From Campylobacterales bacterium (GTDB lineage Bacteria > Campylobacterota > Campylobacteria > Campylobacterales > QNZT01), in the NCBI GenBank assembly GCA_026985685.1, contig JALSQA010000073.1, positions 1-16,752 of the forward strand: a DNA stretch of 16,752 bases. The letters run 5' to 3'. Position 1 is the stretch's first letter; each line of letters begins with the position of its first letter. The notes below the pieces were generated by a model that was given only the letters and a program-made list of their open reading frames with translations, had not been told where the DNA came from and did no database searches. This document shows, one piece after another, positions 13,389-16,752 of the stretch. Position numbers and translations under genes: made by a program.

Positions 13389-14132
13389 TTAATAACTTCT
13401 ACGTTTATCTCTGACATAAAGTGCAGATCTGTGATCTGAGCGTTTTTGTACTTCAAAGAGGTCAATAGCACGGATCAACTCACCCCAACTTCTATAACCA
13501 AAATTTCTAGGATCATATGAAGTATTGTTAGAGATATGGTTTCCTACATTTGCCATGTATGCCCACCCTTCCTCATCTTCAGTACTCTCAATAGCATGAC
13601 GAAGAGCATTTAAAAGTTTGGTATCTTTTTTGAGTTCTTGATTTGATTTTTTATGATCTTTATGTTTAGTTTTTGGGGAATTATCTTCTTCAATCGTACC
13701 TAAATTTTCAAGATACAAAAACCTTGAACAAGCATTTACAAAAGGCATAGGAGTCTTTTTCTCTCCAAAACCATATACTTTCGTACCATTTGCCAAAATC
13801 CTCATCACAAGTGGTGTAAAATCACTGTCACTAGAGACAACACAAAATGCATCTAACTGCTTAGTAAATAAAAGCTCCATTGCATCAATAGTCATCGCCA
13901 TATCTGAAGCATTTTTACCTTTGGTGTAATCAAACTGTTGAATAGGCTGTATCGCATATTCATGCAAAACAGCTTCCCAGCCCTTTGATTTTGGATTTTT
14001 CCAGTTACCATATGCTTTTCGTATATTTACTACACCATACTTTGCAAGTTCTGATAATATAACATCAATTTTAGATGCGGGAGCATTGTCTACGTCGATA
14101 AGTAAAGCTATTTTTTCTTCTGTATGTTTCAT
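13389..14132 (-). CDS. NYN-domain (LabA/DUF88) nuclease with C-terminal OST-HTH/LOTUS domain
   Basis: A 247-aa cytoplasmic protein. The N-terminal PIN-like NYN domain (about 5-145) keeps the acidic metal-binding set: Asp13 and Asp15 in LLIDVDNAP, Asp77 in KNASDMAMTIDAM, and Asp102/Asp104 in VVSSDSDFTPLV. A charged linker (about 147-170) leads to an OST-HTH/LOTUS domain (about 170-245) with LLNALRHAIES, GWAYMANVGNHI and FGYRSWGELIRAIDLFEV. NYN proteins are predicted metal-dependent RNases; LOTUS domains are thought to bind RNA, so RNA processing or decay is the likely role, target unknown. The ribosome binding site is weak (GAGG about 13 nt upstream of the ATG). It is convergent with the propeller gene and divergent from the GGDEF-EAL gene. 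Confidence 0.9.
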   Translation of the reverse strand: MKHTEEKIALLIDVDNAPASKIDVILSELAKYGVVNIRKAYGNWKNPKSKGWEAVLHEYAIQPIQQFDYTKGKNASDMAMTIDAMELLFTKQLDAFCVVSSDSDFTPLVMRILANGTKVYGFGEKKTPMPFVNACSRFLYLENLGTIEEDNSPKTKHKDHKKSNQELKKDTKLLNALRHAIESTEDEEGWAYMANVGNHISNNTSYDPRNFGYRSWGELIRAIDLFEVQKRSDHRSALYVRDKRRSY

Positions 14133-14229
14133 GTTGTTAAATATACCTCAATACATATTAAAAAAACATTCAGTTATTTGTACCAAAGTCGATATTGTTA
14201 TTGTTCAGATTCTTAAAGAAAGAAATTAT

Positions 14230-16032
14230 ATGAAATATTCACTACAACAAGATAGACATGAAATAATACAATCATATATACGATTTATTTTCATGAGTGC
14301 TATTTTATTATTTTTTGGAATCTTTAAACCAGAATTTTATAAATCAACGCAGCATATTTTTGTTACATTTGGATTTATCTCTTTTGCAAATATTCATTTT
14401 TATTTAGTCTATAATAAAAAGAGTAATTTCTTTTTCAGAAGAATCACTGCTATTATAGCAGATATTGTAATTGTCTTTTACTTTATGAATTATCTTGATA
14501 TAAATGCTATTGTTTTATATCCATTGCTACTTTGGATTATCTTAGGTAATGGTATTCGTTTTGGTGCAACATATTTATATATTTCATTAACATTCACATT
14601 GACAGCACTTTACATTACCACGATGCAAAACAACTCATGGCAAGGGCATTTGATGATCATATTTTCTCTTGCTGTAGGAATAATATCGATATCATTATTA
14701 ACACTTTTAGCAATAAGAAACCTACATGATTTAAATATGAACTTAGAACAAAAGGTAAATCAACGTGTAAAAGAGTTAGAATATGAATATTTACATGATT
14801 CACTCACTGATCTTTTCAATCGTTTTGCACTTGAAAAAGATTTACAAGAAGAAAAGTTTGGTGGCTTAATGATTATAGATATAGATAGTTTTCGTAATAT
14901 CAATGAACTATATGGTATCCATACAGGAGATGCTATTCTTAAGAAAATAGCCTCACATTTACGTCAATTTTTAAACAATAAAGAGTTTCAACTTTATCGC
15001 ATCAATGGAGATGTTTTTGCAGCAAAAAACAGACTTGATTATATCGACCATGACCTATATGAAAAAGTTGTTAAAGATTTGTTAAATTTTGTAGATACAT
15101 TAAGTATCGATGCTTACGAAATCAATACCTCAATCAATATCGACATCACCATTGGTATCTCTTTAGAACAAGAAGACGCACTTAACAAAGCTGAAATGGC
15201 TCTGAGCTTTGCAAAGCTACATATGAAAAAATATATCGCATATAGTAAAATGATAGATACTAGCCAAACTATATCTCAACTTTTACAATGCAAAGACGAG
15301 ATCAAAGAAGCACTAAATCAAGATAACTTTATTCCTGTATTTCAACCTATCGTCAATAGAAATCAAAATATAGAAAAATACGAAGCTCTCATACGTATGC
15401 GAAAATATACTAATGGAAAAGAGGAACTTATATCTCCATATTTCTTTCTCGACACAGCTATCAAAACAAAACAATACGAAACTTTGACAATTATCATGAT
15501 TGAAAAAAGTTTCAAGATTATGAAAGCACTGGGTAAATCATTTTCATTAAATCTATCTTTCAATGACCTCATCAACGAAAAAGTTTTAAATACACTCAAA
15601 ATAAATATCGAAAAATATGACATAGGAAAACAACTAACCCTTGAAATCCTTGAGAGTGAAAATATAGAAGATTATCAAGTAATCAATAACTTTATCAAAG
15701 AATTCAAAACATTTGGTATTGAAATAGCTATTGATGATTTTGGAAGTGGTTTTTCCAATTTTACTCATGTATTTGAACTTGAACCAGATATTTTGAAAAT
15801 AGATGGCTCACTCATTAAAAATATAGACAAAGATCAAAAATCTTATGAATTTGTCAAATCCATCGTACACCTTGCCCATAAATTAGGCATCCAAACACTC
15901 GCAGAATTTGTTAGCTCCAAAGAGATATTTGATATCACATATGATCTTGGAGTTGATTATTTTCAAGGATACTACTTCTGCGAACCAATACCCTCTTCAA
16001 AAATAAAAGACAAATTTACTTTTACAAAGTAA
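14230..16032 (+). CDS. Six-TM membrane GGDEF-EAL protein, probable c-di-GMP phosphodiesterase
   Basis: A 600-aa inner-membrane signalling protein. About six helices occupy 15-162 with almost no periplasmic mass, followed by a short coiled coil (165-188). The GGDEF domain (189-338) has SLTDLFNR and IDIDSFRNINELYG, but the signature reads NGDVF (259-263) instead of GGDEF, and no RxxD inhibitory site is seen, so cyclase activity is unlikely. The EAL domain (352-600) keeps EALIR (Glu385), Asn441, Glu472, Asp502-Asp503 in IDDFGSGFSN, Lys523, Glu559 and Gln579. These are the catalytic and metal-binding set of active enzymes, so hydrolysis of c-di-GMP to pGpG is predicted. The frame extends upstream to TTG 14086 within the divergent gene, but MKYSLQQ at 14230 is the natural start. 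Its ribosome binding site is weak (AAAGAAAG). No promoter in 14133-14229 could be assigned firmly. Confidence 0.93.
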   Translation: MKYSLQQDRHEIIQSYIRFIFMSAILLFFGIFKPEFYKSTQHIFVTFGFISFANIHFYLVYNKKSNFFFRRITAIIADIVIVFYFMNYLDINAIVLYPLLLWIILGNGIRFGATYLYISLTFTLTALYITTMQNNSWQGHLMIIFSLAVGIISISLLTLLAIRNLHDLNMNLEQKVNQRVKELEYEYLHDSLTDLFNRFALEKDLQEEKFGGLMIIDIDSFRNINELYGIHTGDAILKKIASHLRQFLNNKEFQLYRINGDVFAAKNRLDYIDHDLYEKVVKDLLNFVDTLSIDAYEINTSINIDITIGISLEQEDALNKAEMALSFAKLHMKKYIAYSKMIDTSQTISQLLQCKDEIKEALNQDNFIPVFQPIVNRNQNIEKYEALIRMRKYTNGKEELISPYFFLDTAIKTKQYETLTIIMIEKSFKIMKALGKSFSLNLSFNDLINEKVLNTLKINIEKYDIGKQLTLEILESENIEDYQVINNFIKEFKTFGIEIAIDDFGSGFSNFTHVFELEPDILKIDGSLIKNIDKDQKSYEFVKSIVHLAHKLGIQTLAEFVSSKEIFDITYDLGVDYFQGYYFCEPIPSSKIKDKFTFTK

Positions 16033-16128
16033 ATATAACCGTTCTTTCAATCAGTTTTGTAATTTTATTTTATTTTTTTGAATTTTGGTCGATATTACTT
16101 CTAAGAATGTTTTTAAGAAGGAAATATT

Positions 16129-16752
16129 ATGATAAAAAAACTTATAATGTCGTGGTTCTTTTTGACTATTTTAAGTCTCAATATTTATGCAGATTGTCAA
16201 GAGATGGATGGTGCAAACAGTGTAGACAATTCTACTGTCATTGGGGCATTACAAGATATTGATGAGGATAAAAATATCTGCATAAAGGGGAGTGTAAAAA
16301 AAAGTAGTGATAACAAAGATTACTATAAATTTCGTGTTGGTACAGAGGGAACATTAAAAATTGATGGGAGTTCTCCAAATAATAAAAAATATAAGTTAAC
16401 AATTGGTTCATCAAAAAATGGTTCACAGTACTATGGTGAAAATAATGCTAAAAATCATAATATGGATTTAATAACACTTCATAAAGATGATATAGTTTAT
16501 ATTAGAGTTAGAAGGGTAAATAAGAATAAGCGAAAGTATAAACTAAATTTTAATTTTACTAAAAATCAATCTAAACCCTTTAGTGATAATACAATTACTT
16601 TAACTGGTACATTAAGGGACTTTAATCAAGATCATGTAGATTTTGAACCACGTATGGATTGGGAAAATAATTTATATAGCGGTATGTTCAACTTTTTTAA
16701 TGGTGTACAAGGTGGCTTACAAACTGGATATGTAAAACAACAATTAGATAAT
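16129..16752 (+). CDS. Secreted protein with PPC-like and fibro-slime-like segments, 3' end outside the window
   Basis: An open frame of 208 codons running off the window edge without a stop. The ATG has AAGGA with 6-nt spacing. A signal peptide (about 1-21, ...LSLNIYA, then DCQ) precedes a beta-rich segment (about 50-143) resembling bacterial PPC domains: ICIKGSV, DNKDYYKFRV, GTLKID, DDIVYIRVRR, KYKLNFNFT. After a linker comes TLTGTLRDFNQDHVDFEP (about 152-170), which fits the start of a fibro-slime domain (usual 'G.vRDF...HPDFE'). Cys23 and Cys51 could form a disulfide. An adhesin or extracellular structural protein is plausible; the missing C-terminus prevents a firm call. The 96-bp gap before it (16033-16128) holds a T-rich stretch (about 16062-16080), possibly part of a terminator of the GGDEF-EAL gene, but no good stem. 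Confidence 0.75.
   Translation, partial: MIKKLIMSWFFLTILSLNIYADCQEMDGANSVDNSTVIGALQDIDEDKNICIKGSVKKSSDNKDYYKFRVGTEGTLKIDGSSPNNKKYKLTIGSSKNGSQYYGENNAKNHNMDLITLHKDDIVYIRVRRVNKNKRKYKLNFNFTKNQSKPFSDNTITLTGTLRDFNQDHVDFEPRMDWENNLYSGMFNFFNGVQGGLQTGYVKQQLDN

Noticed and set aside
14086..14229. N-terminal extension of the GGDEF-EAL protein from TTG 14086
   Set aside because: It would overlap the divergent NYN gene start and its promoter region. The extra 48 residues look like random translation, whereas the ATG at 14230 directly precedes the first family-like sequence.
16238..16426. Minus-strand frame near the right edge
   Set aside because: It lies antisense to the signal-peptide-bearing open frame at 16129-16752, which has a good ribosome binding site and domain-like sequence.

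Overview
The window is AT-rich and reads as a chromosome segment of a Campylobacterota (former Epsilonproteobacteria) bacterium. The best phylogenetic marker is an adjacent pair: a UPF0323-family lipoprotein (the H. pylori HP0232 / C. jejuni Cj0371 family) followed by a glutathionylspermidine-synthase-like ATP-grasp protein (the HP0233 / Cj0372 family). The lack of host-adapted genes and the abundance of DUF1566 surface lipoproteins and c-di-GMP signalling fit a free-living, Sulfurimonas- or Sulfurovum-like member. The genus is inference.

Layout. (1) Positions 1-4998, minus strand: an apparent operon of three paralogous lipoproteins of about 520-540 aa, each built as lipobox, two cadherin-like repeats and two DUF1566 (Lcl C-terminal) domains. 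It ends in an intrinsic terminator at 105-144. (2) 5087-6855, minus strand: tRNA-Asn(GTT) with a full-consensus promoter, a FemAB/GNAT-like transferase, and a small multi-pass membrane protein that appears to start at a non-canonical ATT codon. (3) 6967-9968, plus strand: a tight operon of purT, the UPF0323 lipoprotein (4-nt overlap) and the glutathionylspermidine-synthase-like ligase (3-nt gap). It ends on a 32-nt perfect palindrome shared with the convergent neighbour. (4) 9977-12135: a PrcB-domain lipoprotein (minus) diverges from an OmpR-type response regulator and its short sensor kinase (plus). A 12-bp inverted repeat sits at both divergent promoters. (5) 12152-13341, plus: a secreted protein of seven 52-residue repeats, probably a seven-bladed beta-propeller, with its own extended -10 promoter. 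(6) 13389-14132, minus: a NYN-nuclease plus OST-HTH/LOTUS protein. (7) 14230-16032, plus: a six-TM GGDEF-EAL protein with a degenerate GGDEF motif and an intact EAL site. (8) 16129 to the window edge, plus: an incomplete secreted protein with a PPC-like and then a fibro-slime-like segment.

Common themes are the cell envelope (five lipoproteins, two other secreted proteins, a FemAB-like enzyme) and signalling (a two-component system, a c-di-GMP phosphodiesterase). The observation most worth following is the lipoprotein that ends in Gly-Gly directly upstream of a ligase whose family activates a C-terminal glycine carboxylate. Other notable items are the probable AUU start, the palindrome that encodes the last codons of two convergent genes, conserved Gly codons that double as ribosome binding sites, and the operator-like repeat shared by divergent promoters. 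No CRISPR array, insertion sequence, integrase, rRNA or phage gene was seen, and no intergenic gap exceeds 300 bases.
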